From Actinomycetota bacterium (GTDB lineage: Bacteria > Desulfobacterota > Deferrimicrobia > Deferrimicrobiales > Deferrimicrobiaceae), in NCBI GenBank assembly GCA_016844415.1, contig JAENIX010000002.1, forward strand, positions 1 through 19,532: a DNA stretch of 19,532 nt. The letters are read 5' to 3'. Made by a program: the position numbers and the translations under genes. The notes beneath the pieces were generated by a model that had not been told where the DNA came from, did not search any database, and saw only the letters and a program-made list of their open reading frames with translations. Below, piece by piece: positions 5,716 to 12,447 of this stretch. Position 1 is the stretch's first letter. Each line of letters starts with the position of its first letter.

Positions 5716-6052
5716 CTAAGGACGGACGATGCGGAAGGACGGGTCGGAGATCGATTCCCCCTTGCAGACGGGACATCGGCCCGGGGACTTGAGCCGCTCC
5801 CGTTTCCGGAACACGAATCCACATCCCCGACATTCGGCAGGAACCTGGGCCAGTCGGCATCCCTCTGCGTGGAGACTTTTCTGAAGGTGTTCCAGGTGAT
5901 TCGCGATCTCCTTTTCCGGCTTTCGGATGGCAAAGGAAATCTCTATCGCGGTATGAGGACCTACCTTTCTCCAGGATGGCGCGGATCTGACGCCTTACAG
6001 TTTCTTTTTCTTCGAAGGGGGTTGGCGGTTTCGCCGCTGATTTTCTGTCCAT
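5716..6052 (-). pseudogene. HTH/zinc-ribbon transcriptional regulator (COG3357-like), frameshifted
   Basis: Two reverse-strand frames join into one recognisable protein. From ATG 6052 the first frame reads KPPTPFEEKETVRRQIRAIL and EKGRSSYR. Near 5945-5950 the reading must shift, after which the second frame reads IEISFAIRKPEKEIANHLEH, PAECRGCGFVFRKRERL, then PGRCPVCKGESISDPSFRI and TAG at 5716-5718. This is the family of small predicted regulators with an HTH and a C-terminal four-cysteine zinc ribbon (CxxC...CxxC). One added base or two missing bases at the break would explain it. It could be a real pseudogene or a sequencing or assembly error; everything after the break is well conserved, favouring a recent event or an error. 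Confidence 0.8.
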
Positions 6053-6123
6053 AACAAACACTATGCCATCATTCGACGTGCTTTCGTCCTCGTCCGGTTT
6101 ACAGCAACCCTTGATTGCATAAA

Positions 6124-6158
6124 TACGGAATATCAGTTAAGCTGCATTACGGAATATC
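6124..6158 (+). repeat. Direct repeats upstream of the AbrB-PIN operon
   Basis: TACGGAATATC occurs at 6124-6134 and 6148-6158 (24 bases apart), each preceded by a TGCA-containing stretch. They end six bases before the GGAGG ribosome binding site of the antitoxin, so they are candidate operator sites for the AbrB-fold protein. Confidence 0.6.
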
Positions 6159-6174
6159 TGCTTGGAGGTGCTCC

Positions 6175-6426
6175 ATGAAAGAGAATATCGTCGTTTCCGG
6201 GAGAGGGCAGATTACCCTGCCGGCGTCCATGCGGAGACGCCTCGGGATCAAGGCGGGGGGTGTCCTGGTGATCGAAGACCGCAAAGGTGAGGTGGTGCTT
6301 CGGCCGGCGGCCGTTGTGGAGTTGGACACCTACACGGACGAAGAGATCGCCCAATGGGAGCGGGAAGACCGGCTTGCTCCGGGTGAGCGGTCCGGCATCT
6401 TGAAGAAGCTGGGTCGTAAGCGTTGA
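6175..6426 (+). CDS. AbrB/MazE-fold (SpoVT-AbrB) antitoxin
   Basis: An 83-residue protein with the swapped-hairpin DNA-binding domain at residues about 1-48: VSGRGQITLPASMRRRLGIK followed by AGGVLVIEDRKGEVVLRP. The C-terminal tail (DEEIAQWEREDRLAPGERSG) is the usual toxin-binding arm of VapB-type antitoxins. ATG 6175 has GGAGG at 6164-6168; an upstream in-frame ATG at 6115 lacks one and would add residues before the fold. The stop overlaps the PIN gene start by a TTGA, so the pair is translationally coupled. It likely represses its own promoter through the direct repeats upstream. Confidence 0.88.
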   Translation: MKENIVVSGRGQITLPASMRRRLGIKAGGVLVIEDRKGEVVLRPAAVVELDTYTDEEIAQWEREDRLAPGERSGILKKLGRKR

Positions 6427-6836
6427 TCCGTATTTTCCTTGATTCGAACGTGTTGTTTACGGCCGCTCACAACCCGGAAGGGAAGGCCTCTCTTGTCATC
6501 GAACTGGCTGCGAGGGGTAATTGGGAGGTTGTTAGCAGCCCGTATTGCCTGGCGGAAGCGCAGTTGAACCTGGAACGGAAGCATCCTGCGGCCCTTGGAC
6601 GGTTGCCTGAGATTCTCCGGGCTGTCCGCCTTGTCCCTGATGTGGCGGGAGAACGGTGCGCGCTTTCACTTCCGGAGAAGGACCGGCCTGTATTCGCCGC
6701 GGCGCAACGATGCAAGGCAACGCATTTTCTCACTGGGGATCGACGCCATTTCGGTCCCTACATGAACAAGCCGAAGGATACGACGGGGATCGTCGTTCAA
6801 ACCATCGGAGATTTCCTCATGGATATGCAGATATGA
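6423..6836 (+). CDS. PIN-domain toxin (VapC-like)
   Basis: A 137-residue PIN nuclease with all four acidic positions: D7 (IFLDSNVLFTA), E45 (SPYCLAEAQLNLE), D87 (PEKDRPVFAAA) and D106 (HFLTGDRRHF). Length is normal. The start is TTG at 6423, overlapping the antitoxin stop by four bases; no ATG lies nearby in frame before the first strand. Partner and order match VapBC-type operons with an AbrB-fold antitoxin. PIN toxins of this type cleave RNA; the target cannot be read from the sequence. Confidence 0.87.
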   Translation: MIRIFLDSNVLFTAAHNPEGKASLVIELAARGNWEVVSSPYCLAEAQLNLERKHPAALGRLPEILRAVRLVPDVAGERCALSLPEKDRPVFAAAQRCKATHFLTGDRRHFGPYMNKPKDTTGIVVQTIGDFLMDMQI

Positions 6837-6868
6837 AAATGCCCGCTCTCTAACCGTCGCGAATGCTC

Positions 6869-6906
6869 TTGTGTCACAATAAGAAATGATGTTACAATGT
6901 GTCACA
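6869..6906 (+). promoter_or_regulatory. Promoter with duplicated operator for the Phd-VapC pair
   Basis: TTGTGT at 6869-6874 and TACAAT at 6893-6898 are spaced by 18 bases. The 9-base repeat TGTGTCACA occurs at 6870-6878 and 6898-6906, covering the -35 and the bases just after the -10. Each repeat holds the small palindrome TGTCACA/TGTGACA-type core. Binding by the downstream Phd antitoxin is inferred. Confidence 0.6.
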
Positions 6907-6941
6907 TGTGAATATCTAAAGAGGAAAAAAGGGAGCGAGGC

Positions 6942-7172
6942 ATGAAAACCCTGAATGTCCGCGAGGCCAGGAAATCGATGACAAATATCGATAAAATCCT
7001 CGAAAAGGAAGGGGAAATAACGATTACGCGGCGGGGGGAGCCGATCGCTCGACTGTCTTCCATGGGACGCAGGAAAGGCATCCCTTCACACCGAGGCCTG
7101 CGCGAATCGATCGCCCGGCAGAAAGCGCAAAGCGAAACGCTGGTAAGGGAAGACCGGGACGGGCGGGGATGA
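6942..7172 (+). CDS. Phd/YefM-family antitoxin
   Basis: A 76-residue protein of the Phd/YefM fold: MKTLNVREARKSMTNIDKIL followed by GEITITRRGEPIARLSSM, the conserved N-terminal DNA-binding and dimerising part. The basic, low-complexity C-terminus (residues about 50-76) is the expected toxin-binding tail. It precedes a PIN toxin by 13 bases. ATG 6942 follows a purine-rich GAGCGAGG. Such proteins repress their operon alone or with toxin; the repeats at 6870-6906 are the likely sites. Confidence 0.88.
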   Translation: MKTLNVREARKSMTNIDKILEKEGEITITRRGEPIARLSSMGRRKGIPSHRGLRESIARQKAQSETLVREDRDGRG

Positions 7173-7185
7173 GGGGGAGCGTGGG

Positions 7186-7623
7186 ATGAGCATCGTCTAT
7201 TTCGACACGAGTGCACTTGCCAAGTGGTACCTCCCCGAGAAGCGCTCCGACGATGTGGAAGTGTTCCTTCGTGAGAACGGTCCGGTCCATATCAGCGGGC
7301 TGACCGTGGTGGAGATGCGAAGCCTCCTTTCGAGGCGCCGCCGGGAAGGTCACGTCGATGCCAAGTCGGAGGCCCGGGCGTTCGCGACGTTCGAAGAGGA
7401 CATCCGTAAGGGGTTCCTAATCTGTCATACGCTACCTGCAGATCTTCCGCGCGGGGCTGCTTCCCTTATATCGATCCTGCCGGACGTCCCGTTAAGGACG
7501 CTCGACGCGCTGCACCTGGCGATGGCGAGGGAAATCGACGCCCAAGTGATCGCCACCGCGGACAACGTCATGGCCGACGCGGGCAAGGGGATGGAGATCG
7601 ACATCGTCTGGTTCGGGGAATGA
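7186..7623 (+). CDS. vapC: VapC-type PIN-domain ribonuclease toxin
   Basis: A 145-residue PIN protein with intact acidic positions D7 (VYFDTSALAKWYLPE), E43 (LTVVEMRSLLSRR), D107 (RTLDALHLAMA) and D126 (VIATADNVMADA). It belongs to the VapC group that pairs with Phd-type antitoxins. The ATG at 7186 has GGGGGAG upstream. Its stop TGA overlaps the ATG of ygiD by four bases, which ties the last toxin of the island to a metabolic gene; cotranscription is likely but may only reflect where the module landed. Confidence 0.88.
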   Translation: MSIVYFDTSALAKWYLPEKRSDDVEVFLRENGPVHISGLTVVEMRSLLSRRRREGHVDAKSEARAFATFEEDIRKGFLICHTLPADLPRGAASLISILPDVPLRTLDALHLAMAREIDAQVIATADNVMADAGKGMEIDIVWFGE

Positions 7624-8384
7624 AAACGCCCGTCCTTTTCATCGGGCATGGCAGCCCGTTGAACGCAATCGAGAACAACGAGTTCAGCCGTGCATGGGCT
7701 CAGGTGGGCAAATCTCTGCCTCACCCCAAGGCGATTCTTTGCGTCTCCGCGCATTGGGAAACGGCCGGCACGCATGTGACTGCGATGGAGCATCCCAGGA
7801 CTATCCACGACTTCTATGGGTTTCCTAAACCGCTTTATCAGGTGAAATATCCGGCTCCAGGCTCTCCGGATCTGGCTCGTCTTGTTCAGAAAACCGTGCG
7901 CAGTGCCCAGGTCTGGCTGGATGAGGAGTGGGGGCTGGATCATGGCGCGTGGGCTGTGTTGTGCCGGATGTTTCCCGATGCCGATATCCCGGTGGTGCAG
8001 CTGAGTCTGGATCGTACGAAAGATCCCGCGTTCCATTACGAGCTTGGAAAAGAGTTGAAGGCGCTCCGGAACGAAGGGGTCCTGATCGTGGGAAGCGGAA
8101 ATATGGTCCATAACCTGGGGGTCATGGCCTGGCAGGATATGGCCTTCGATTGGGCGTTGGAGTTCCATGAGAAACTGAGACAGTTGATCCTGGCAGGGGA
8201 CCACGACGCGATTATCCGTTATCGGGAATTGGGGGAAGCGGCGCGACTATCGATACCGACGAACGAGCATTATCTGCCGATGCTCTACGTTCTTGCCTTG
8301 CAGGACAAGGATGATCAAATCACCATATTTACGGATAAGGTGACGTTAGGTTCGATATCCATGCGTTCGCTGAGGATCGGCTGA
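7620..8384 (+). CDS. ygiD: 4,5-DOPA-extradiol-dioxygenase family protein (YgiD/LigB-like)
   Basis: A 254-residue class III extradiol ring-cleavage dioxygenase of the YgiD/DODA type. Conserved histidines are in place: H10 (FIGHGSPLNAI), H45 (CVSAHWET), H108 (GLDHGAWAVL), H164 (GSGNMVHNLG) and H217 (TNEHYLPMLY). Family members bind a divalent metal and can open the ring of DOPA, though the natural substrate in bacteria is usually unknown. Length matches the family. The start overlaps the vapC stop (ATGA). The gene converges on the ABC permease with 27 bases between and no obvious terminator. High GC and ordinary codon use mark it as core rather than island. Confidence 0.92.
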   Translation: MKTPVLFIGHGSPLNAIENNEFSRAWAQVGKSLPHPKAILCVSAHWETAGTHVTAMEHPRTIHDFYGFPKPLYQVKYPAPGSPDLARLVQKTVRSAQVWLDEEWGLDHGAWAVLCRMFPDADIPVVQLSLDRTKDPAFHYELGKELKALRNEGVLIVGSGNMVHNLGVMAWQDMAFDWALEFHEKLRQLILAGDHDAIIRYRELGEAARLSIPTNEHYLPMLYVLALQDKDDQITIFTDKVTLGSISMRSLRIG

Positions 8385-8411
8385 TTCCGGTTGCGTCGGT
8401 TCTATCGCAGG

Positions 8412-9215
8412 TCAGGTTACGCTCTCCGCGCTGTAGCGTGCGAGGAGCCCGGTGCGCACCGCATGGCGGTGAATTCGGGAAAAGAACCACGAGGCAAGAA
8501 GGATGTAAACCGCGGATAGCCCCGTGCCCCACAGCAGCGCGTATCCTCGAAGCGCGCCGCCCGCGATGATCGCCCGCATCCCCTCGAATACGTACGACGG
8601 AGGCAGCAGTTTCGAAATCTGCTGCATCCAGTGCGGAAGCGTCGACACCGGATAAAATACCGCGGCGAATGGCGAGAGCAGGGCGGGAACGGGCCAGACG
8701 AGCCACTCGGCCGCCGGCCCGAACCGGAGCACGATGGCGCTGCAAAGGATGCCGAGGGCGATCCCGAACAGGAAAAGCACGAGAAGGAACGGAACGAGCA
8801 TGAGGCCGTAGGCGAAGAAGGAGAGTCCGAAGAAGGCGGACGCAAGTACGACCATCATGAGGAGTCCCACCGAGCTCGTCGCGATGCTTGAGACCACGAG
8901 ACCGGCGAGGTAATCCCGGATCGAAAGGGGCGACGCGAACAGGTTGAGGAAGTTGTGGGACCACACGTCCTCGAGGAACGCCATCGACACGCCATGCATG
9001 ATCCGCGTGAAGAAGTCCCATAGAAGAACTGCTCCCAGGAGCACCGGGACGAAATCGAAGCCGGACGCGGTAACCGCGTTGAGATACCTGGTGATGAATC
9101 CCCACAGCACTATGTCGACGGCGACCCATGCGAAGAGCGGCAGCACGCGTGCGGGACTTCCCCGCAGCAGATAATATTGTCGAAGCACGATCGCCGCGGC
9201 GCGATGGAAGCGCAT
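8412..9215 (-). CDS. ABC-2 type exporter permease
   Basis: A 267-residue integral membrane protein with about six hydrophobic segments, among them LFAWVAVDIVLWGFI, VLLGAVLLWDFFT, GLLMMVVLASAFFGLSFF, LVLFLFGIALGILCSAI and LLWGTGLSAVYILLASWFF. The arrangement and the cytoplasmic N-terminus fit the ABC-2 permease family. It begins six bases after the ATPase stop in the same operon. Two copies probably pair with two ATPase subunits. The substrate (lipid, drug or polysaccharide) cannot be inferred. Confidence 0.9.
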   Translation of the reverse strand: MRFHRAAAIVLRQYYLLRGSPARVLPLFAWVAVDIVLWGFITRYLNAVTASGFDFVPVLLGAVLLWDFFTRIMHGVSMAFLEDVWSHNFLNLFASPLSIRDYLAGLVVSSIATSSVGLLMMVVLASAFFGLSFFAYGLMLVPFLLVLFLFGIALGILCSAIVLRFGPAAEWLVWPVPALLSPFAAVFYPVSTLPHWMQQISKLLPPSYVFEGMRAIIAGGALRGYALLWGTGLSAVYILLASWFFSRIHRHAVRTGLLARYSAESVT

Positions 9216-9221
9216 CGTCCT

Positions 9222-9983
9222 TTAGCCTAGCTCGAGCGTGAGCGGCTCGCGCGCCACGGTAATGAATAATTCCTCAAGCGTCTCCTTGCCGTGTTCGCCA
9301 GGCAAGGTCCTCGGGTTGCCTTCGAGCAGGATTTTTCCATGCGACATGAAAAGAACGCGGTCGCAGACGTCGGTGACCTCGTACATGTTGTGCGTGGTCC
9401 AAAGGACGCCCACTTTGTCCCGCGCGACAAACTCCCGGATCTTCGCGCGGATATCGCGAGCCGTCGCGGGATCGAGCGACGCCGTCGGTTCGTCGAGGAG
9501 CAGGAGGCGCGGGTGGTTGAGCATCGCCTTGGCAAGGCCGGCGCGCGTTTGTTCCCCCGAGGAGAGTACGCCGCACCTGGCGTGCCGCAGTTTGTTGAGA
9601 TCGAACTGGTCCAGCAGCGCCTCGATCCGCTCCGTAAGGTCCTTCACTCCGTACAGTAGGCCGAAGACCCGCAGGTTTTGCTGCACGGTCAGGTTCCCGG
9701 GCAACGGAGCATAGACGGCCGCGAAATTCGTGCGCTCGAGCGCCCTGACGCGGTTTGCCGCTATGTCCACGCCTTCGATGCGGATGGTCCCCGAGCTCGG
9801 TTCCAGGACCCCGAGAACCATATTTATGGTGGTGGTCTTCCCCGCTCCGTTCGGGCCCAGCAGACCGACGATCTCGTTTTGGCCCACTTCGAACGAGATG
9901 CCGTCTACGGCGACCTTCACGCCGTAGACCCGACGCAAACCAGTCGCAGAGAGAACCTTCAATTCGGTGGTTTCAGCCAACAA
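9222..9983 (-). CDS. ABC transporter ATP-binding protein
   Basis: A cytoplasmic ATPase of about 253 residues with Walker A (GPNGAGKTT, about 43-51), signature LSSGEQTRAG, Walker B LLLLDEPTASLDP and the switch histidine in TTHNMYEV. The signature has LSSGE in place of LSGGQ, and the Q-loop region reads VYAPLPGNLTV without the usual glutamine, features shared by one subgroup of ABC-2 exporters. The start is uncertain: TTG 9983 is favoured because GGGGAG lies seven bases upstream on the reverse strand, but a TTG at 10010 would add nine residues. It leads the operon with the permease and diverges from the DinB gene. Confidence 0.92.
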   Translation of the reverse strand: MLAETTELKVLSATGLRRVYGVKVAVDGISFEVGQNEIVGLLGPNGAGKTTTINMVLGVLEPSSGTIRIEGVDIAANRVRALERTNFAAVYAPLPGNLTVQQNLRVFGLLYGVKDLTERIEALLDQFDLNKLRHARCGVLSSGEQTRAGLAKAMLNHPRLLLLDEPTASLDPATARDIRAKIREFVARDKVGVLWTTHNMYEVTDVCDRVLFMSHGKILLEGNPRTLPGEHGKETLEELFITVAREPLTLELG

Positions 9984-10065
9984 GACGCATCTCCCCGGCC
10001 TGCGATGCAATCATCTCGAATATTAATGCATCTCATAGTCGCACATAACGCGAAAGGGGGGCACT

Positions 10066-10620
10066 ATGAGCGCTGCGGAGAGCAAGGCTGTGGCTTTTTT
10101 ACGGACCCAGGTCAAGGAAGCGATCCAGTGGCTCGAAGGAGTCACGGCGGACCTTACGCAGGAGGACGCGCACTGGAAGCCGCCCGGAACGGCATTGCCG
10201 GCAGGGGCGGTCTACGCGCACACGGTGACCGGGATGGATGCCGTGATCAATGCGATTCTCAAGGGCGGCCCTCCGATGTTCCTGGCTGCATGGGACGGAA
10301 GGACCGGGCTGAGCGAACTGCCCCCGGGGCCGGACCCGTCAAAAACCGGCATGCCGGATTGGACCGCCTGGAGCCGGAGGGTCACGGTCGACCTGGCGGT
10401 TCACCGGAAATACGCCGAGGCCGTATATTCGGCAATCGACGAATACCTGGCGACTCTCTCCGACGCCGACCTGGGCCGCCCCATAGACTTATCCGCCCTC
10501 GGGTTTGGAAAGGTCAACGCGGGATTCCTGCTCAATAACGCCATCCTTGGCCATGCCTTCTCCCACGGCGGCGAAATCGCGTGCCTGAAAGGGATGCGGG
10601 GGAAAAAGGGCTCGCTGTAG
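10066..10620 (+). CDS. DinB-family four-helix protein
   Basis: A 184-residue protein of the DinB/YfiT-like metalloenzyme superfamily, four-helix bundles that often act as thiol-dependent transferases. The metal triad is visible as H52 (VYAHTVTGMD) and H163 and H167 (LGHAFSHGGEIACLKG). The N-terminal helix (FLRTQVKEAIQWLEGV) and the last helix (HGGEIACLKGMRG) are typical. ATG 10066 has AAAGGGGGG upstream. It is divergent from the ABC operon. The reaction and thiol cofactor are unknown; the name DinB here does not mean DNA polymerase IV. Confidence 0.88.
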   Translation: MSAAESKAVAFLRTQVKEAIQWLEGVTADLTQEDAHWKPPGTALPAGAVYAHTVTGMDAVINAILKGGPPMFLAAWDGRTGLSELPPGPDPSKTGMPDWTAWSRRVTVDLAVHRKYAEAVYSAIDEYLATLSDADLGRPIDLSALGFGKVNAGFLLNNAILGHAFSHGGEIACLKGMRGKKGSL

Positions 10621-10733
10621 GCGAGGGAGGAAACCTTACCGATTCCCAAGAATCTTATCGAATATAAGGGGTTATGGTTCGTCCGCAAAGCAACCTTACG
10701 AATGTGGATCGAAGGGTCCAAAGGAGAATCGCC

Positions 10734-11717
10734 GTGGAAGAGAAGAAAATCATCGCGGTCTTGGGCGCCACCGGTGCGCAGGGAGGTGGCTTGTGCCGTG
10801 CCATTTTGGATGACAAGGGCGGCGGGTACAAAGTGCGCGCTCTGACGAGAAATTCCAAATCCGACAAGGCGAAAGAGCTGGAAAAGCTGGGCGCGGAGGT
10901 CGTGGCGGTCGACGTCGACGATGTGGAAAGTCTCAAGAAAGCTTTCCGGGGAGCCTACGCGGCATACTGCGTCACTTTCTTCTGGGAGCACTTTACGCCC
11001 GGGAAGGAGTTGGCCCAGGCGAGGAACATGGCCGAAGCGGCGAAGTACGCCGGCGTCAAGCACGTCATCTGGTCGACGCTCGAGGACACGCGCAATTGGG
11101 TCCCGCTCGACGACGATCGGATGCCGACGCTCATGGGAAAGTACAAGGTGCCGCACTTCGACGCGAAGGGCGAGGCGAACCGGATCTTCACCGGGATGGG
11201 TCTGCCGGTTACGTTGCTGCATACGTCCTTCTATTGGGAAAACTTTATCTACTTCGGGATGGGCCCCAAGAGGGGACCGGATGGCAAACTGGCGATCACG
11301 CTGCCCATGGGGAACAAGAAGCTTCCTGGAATGGCCGCCGGGGACATCGGCAAATGCGCCTACAACATTTTCAAGGCGGGCCCCAAGTATATCGGCAAGA
11401 CCATCGGCGTCGCGGGCGATCACCTGACCGGGGCGCAGATGGCTGCCGGGCTCACCAAGGCGCTGGGGAAGGAAGTGCGGTACAACGAGGTGACGCCGGA
11501 GGCCTATCGCCACTTCGGTTTTCCGGGAGCCGAGGATCTTGGCAACATGTTCCAGTTCAACCGCGATTTCGAGCAGGTATTCTGCGGTGCACGCAATCTC
11601 GAAGCCGCAAGAGCTCTCAACCCCTCTATGCAGACGTTCGAAGCATGGCTTGCGAAAAACGGGGCGCGCATCCCCACCGAGGATGAGGAGGAGACAAAGC
11701 GGGCATCCGGAGAATGA
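10734..11717 (+). CDS. NmrA-like NAD(P)-binding protein
   Basis: A 327-residue atypical short-chain dehydrogenase/NmrA-like protein. The Rossmann motif GATGAQG (residues 11-17) opens the protein after KKIIAVL. VRALTRNSKSDKAKELEKLG and EVVAVDVDD follow, as in NmrA and redox-sensor proteins. The canonical SDR tyrosine-lysine pair is not evident, which fits a sensor or regulator more than a dehydrogenase. GTG 10734 is chosen for AAGGAG at 10721-10726; an upstream in-frame ATG at 10674 is poorly placed. The gene ends before a strong bidirectional terminator. The ligand is probably NADP(H), by family. Confidence 0.88.
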   Translation: MEEKKIIAVLGATGAQGGGLCRAILDDKGGGYKVRALTRNSKSDKAKELEKLGAEVVAVDVDDVESLKKAFRGAYAAYCVTFFWEHFTPGKELAQARNMAEAAKYAGVKHVIWSTLEDTRNWVPLDDDRMPTLMGKYKVPHFDAKGEANRIFTGMGLPVTLLHTSFYWENFIYFGMGPKRGPDGKLAITLPMGNKKLPGMAAGDIGKCAYNIFKAGPKYIGKTIGVAGDHLTGAQMAAGLTKALGKEVRYNEVTPEAYRHFGFPGAEDLGNMFQFNRDFEQVFCGARNLEAARALNPSMQTFEAWLAKNGARIPTEDEEETKRASGE

Positions 11718-11742
11718 CGAGCCGGCTTCAGTGGGTAATAAA

Positions 11743-11772
11743 AAAGGGCCATGTGGCGACACATGGCCCTTT
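11743..11772. terminator. Bidirectional intrinsic terminator
   Basis: AAAGGGCCATGTG (11743-11755), loop GCGA, then CACATGGCCCTTT (11760-11772) form a perfect 13-bp stem. A runs on the left and T runs on the right let it work in both directions, ending the NmrA gene (+) and the YdbH/YdbL operon (-), which converge here. Confidence 0.9.
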
Positions 11773-11794
11773 CCTTATATCTTGAGGACTTTTA

Positions 11795-12409
11795 TTACTT
11801 AGTGGACCATTTGCCGTCGTCCGCCTGCACCGGCCAGCCGGCCTGCGCCTTCTCCCTCCACTGTTTCGCGAAGATCTGCCGGACCTGCGATATCTGATCC
11901 GGCTGCAGGTTGAGAGCTTTCCCCACCTCTTCATAGAGTTGTCGGCGGGCGGCGTTATCGGCGTCCACGAGTCTTTTAAGAGTCGCCACCTGGGGCAATC
12001 CCAGTCCGCTGGTGATCCGGACCTCGAGAAAGCCGTCCTTCGTGATTCCCACCTGGCCTTGCTTATAGAAGGGAAGCAATTCCTGGTGACGCTGGCCGAT
12101 CTGTTCCTTCAGCGCGCGGATTCCCGCGTTGCTCACGGTCGTGGCGTCTTCGGCATGGGCCGTGGCGGGTCCAAGCCAGGCAAGGCGGGTGAGACCGCCG
12201 AGCAAACCGCCGTCAATCATCGAACTGGGTTTTCCCTTTTGCTCCGCAGGGGGAGTATCCTTTTTCTCCTGATAAACCTCGTCCACGATCTTTTCTGCAG
12301 TCTTCTCCACCTTTGCCGCCGGAAAGTAGATGTTTACCGTGACGCACGCAGTAAGGACGACGAGAACCGCCAGCACTATAAACGGGAATCGATGTGCGGG
12401 CTTTTGCAT
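11795..12409 (-). CDS. DUF1318 lipoprotein, apparent YnbE-YdbL fusion
   Basis: A 204-residue exported lipoprotein. Residues 1-22 are a lipoprotein signal (FPFIVLAVLVVLTAC, lipid cysteine C22). The next segment, VTVNIYFPAAKVEKTAEKIV, resembles the short lipoprotein YnbE. After a linker, residues about 105-204 (AGIRALKEQIGQRHQELLPF, then LKRLVDADNAARRQLYEEVG and a final DGKWSTK) resemble YdbL/DUF1318. In E. coli YnbE and YdbL are separate products of the ydbH-ynbE-ydbL operon. ATG 12409 has GGGGGG upstream on the reverse strand. It follows the YdbH-like gene by 38 bases and ends before a terminator. The YdbL part is well supported; the YnbE equivalence is by eye. Confidence 0.8.
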   Translation of the reverse strand: MQKPAHRFPFIVLAVLVVLTACVTVNIYFPAAKVEKTAEKIVDEVYQEKKDTPPAEQKGKPSSMIDGGLLGGLTRLAWLGPATAHAEDATTVSNAGIRALKEQIGQRHQELLPFYKQGQVGITKDGFLEVRITSGLGLPQVATLKRLVDADNAARRQLYEEVGKALNLQPDQISQVRQIFAKQWREKAQAGWPVQADDGKWSTK

Positions 12410-12447
12410 GGTATCCCCCCTTCTGATGGTTGATGAGTGCATATGCC

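Noticed and set aside
6088..6100. CCTCGTCCGGTTT matches the end of DUF2779 remnant copy 3, suggesting a fourth copy
   Set aside because: Only 13 bases match, with no similarity on the left side; such a match is expected about by chance in a window this size.
10401..11762. A 453-codon reverse-strand open frame
   Set aside because: It is antisense to the DinB and NmrA genes, both of which have clear family motifs; it is a GC-rich shadow frame.
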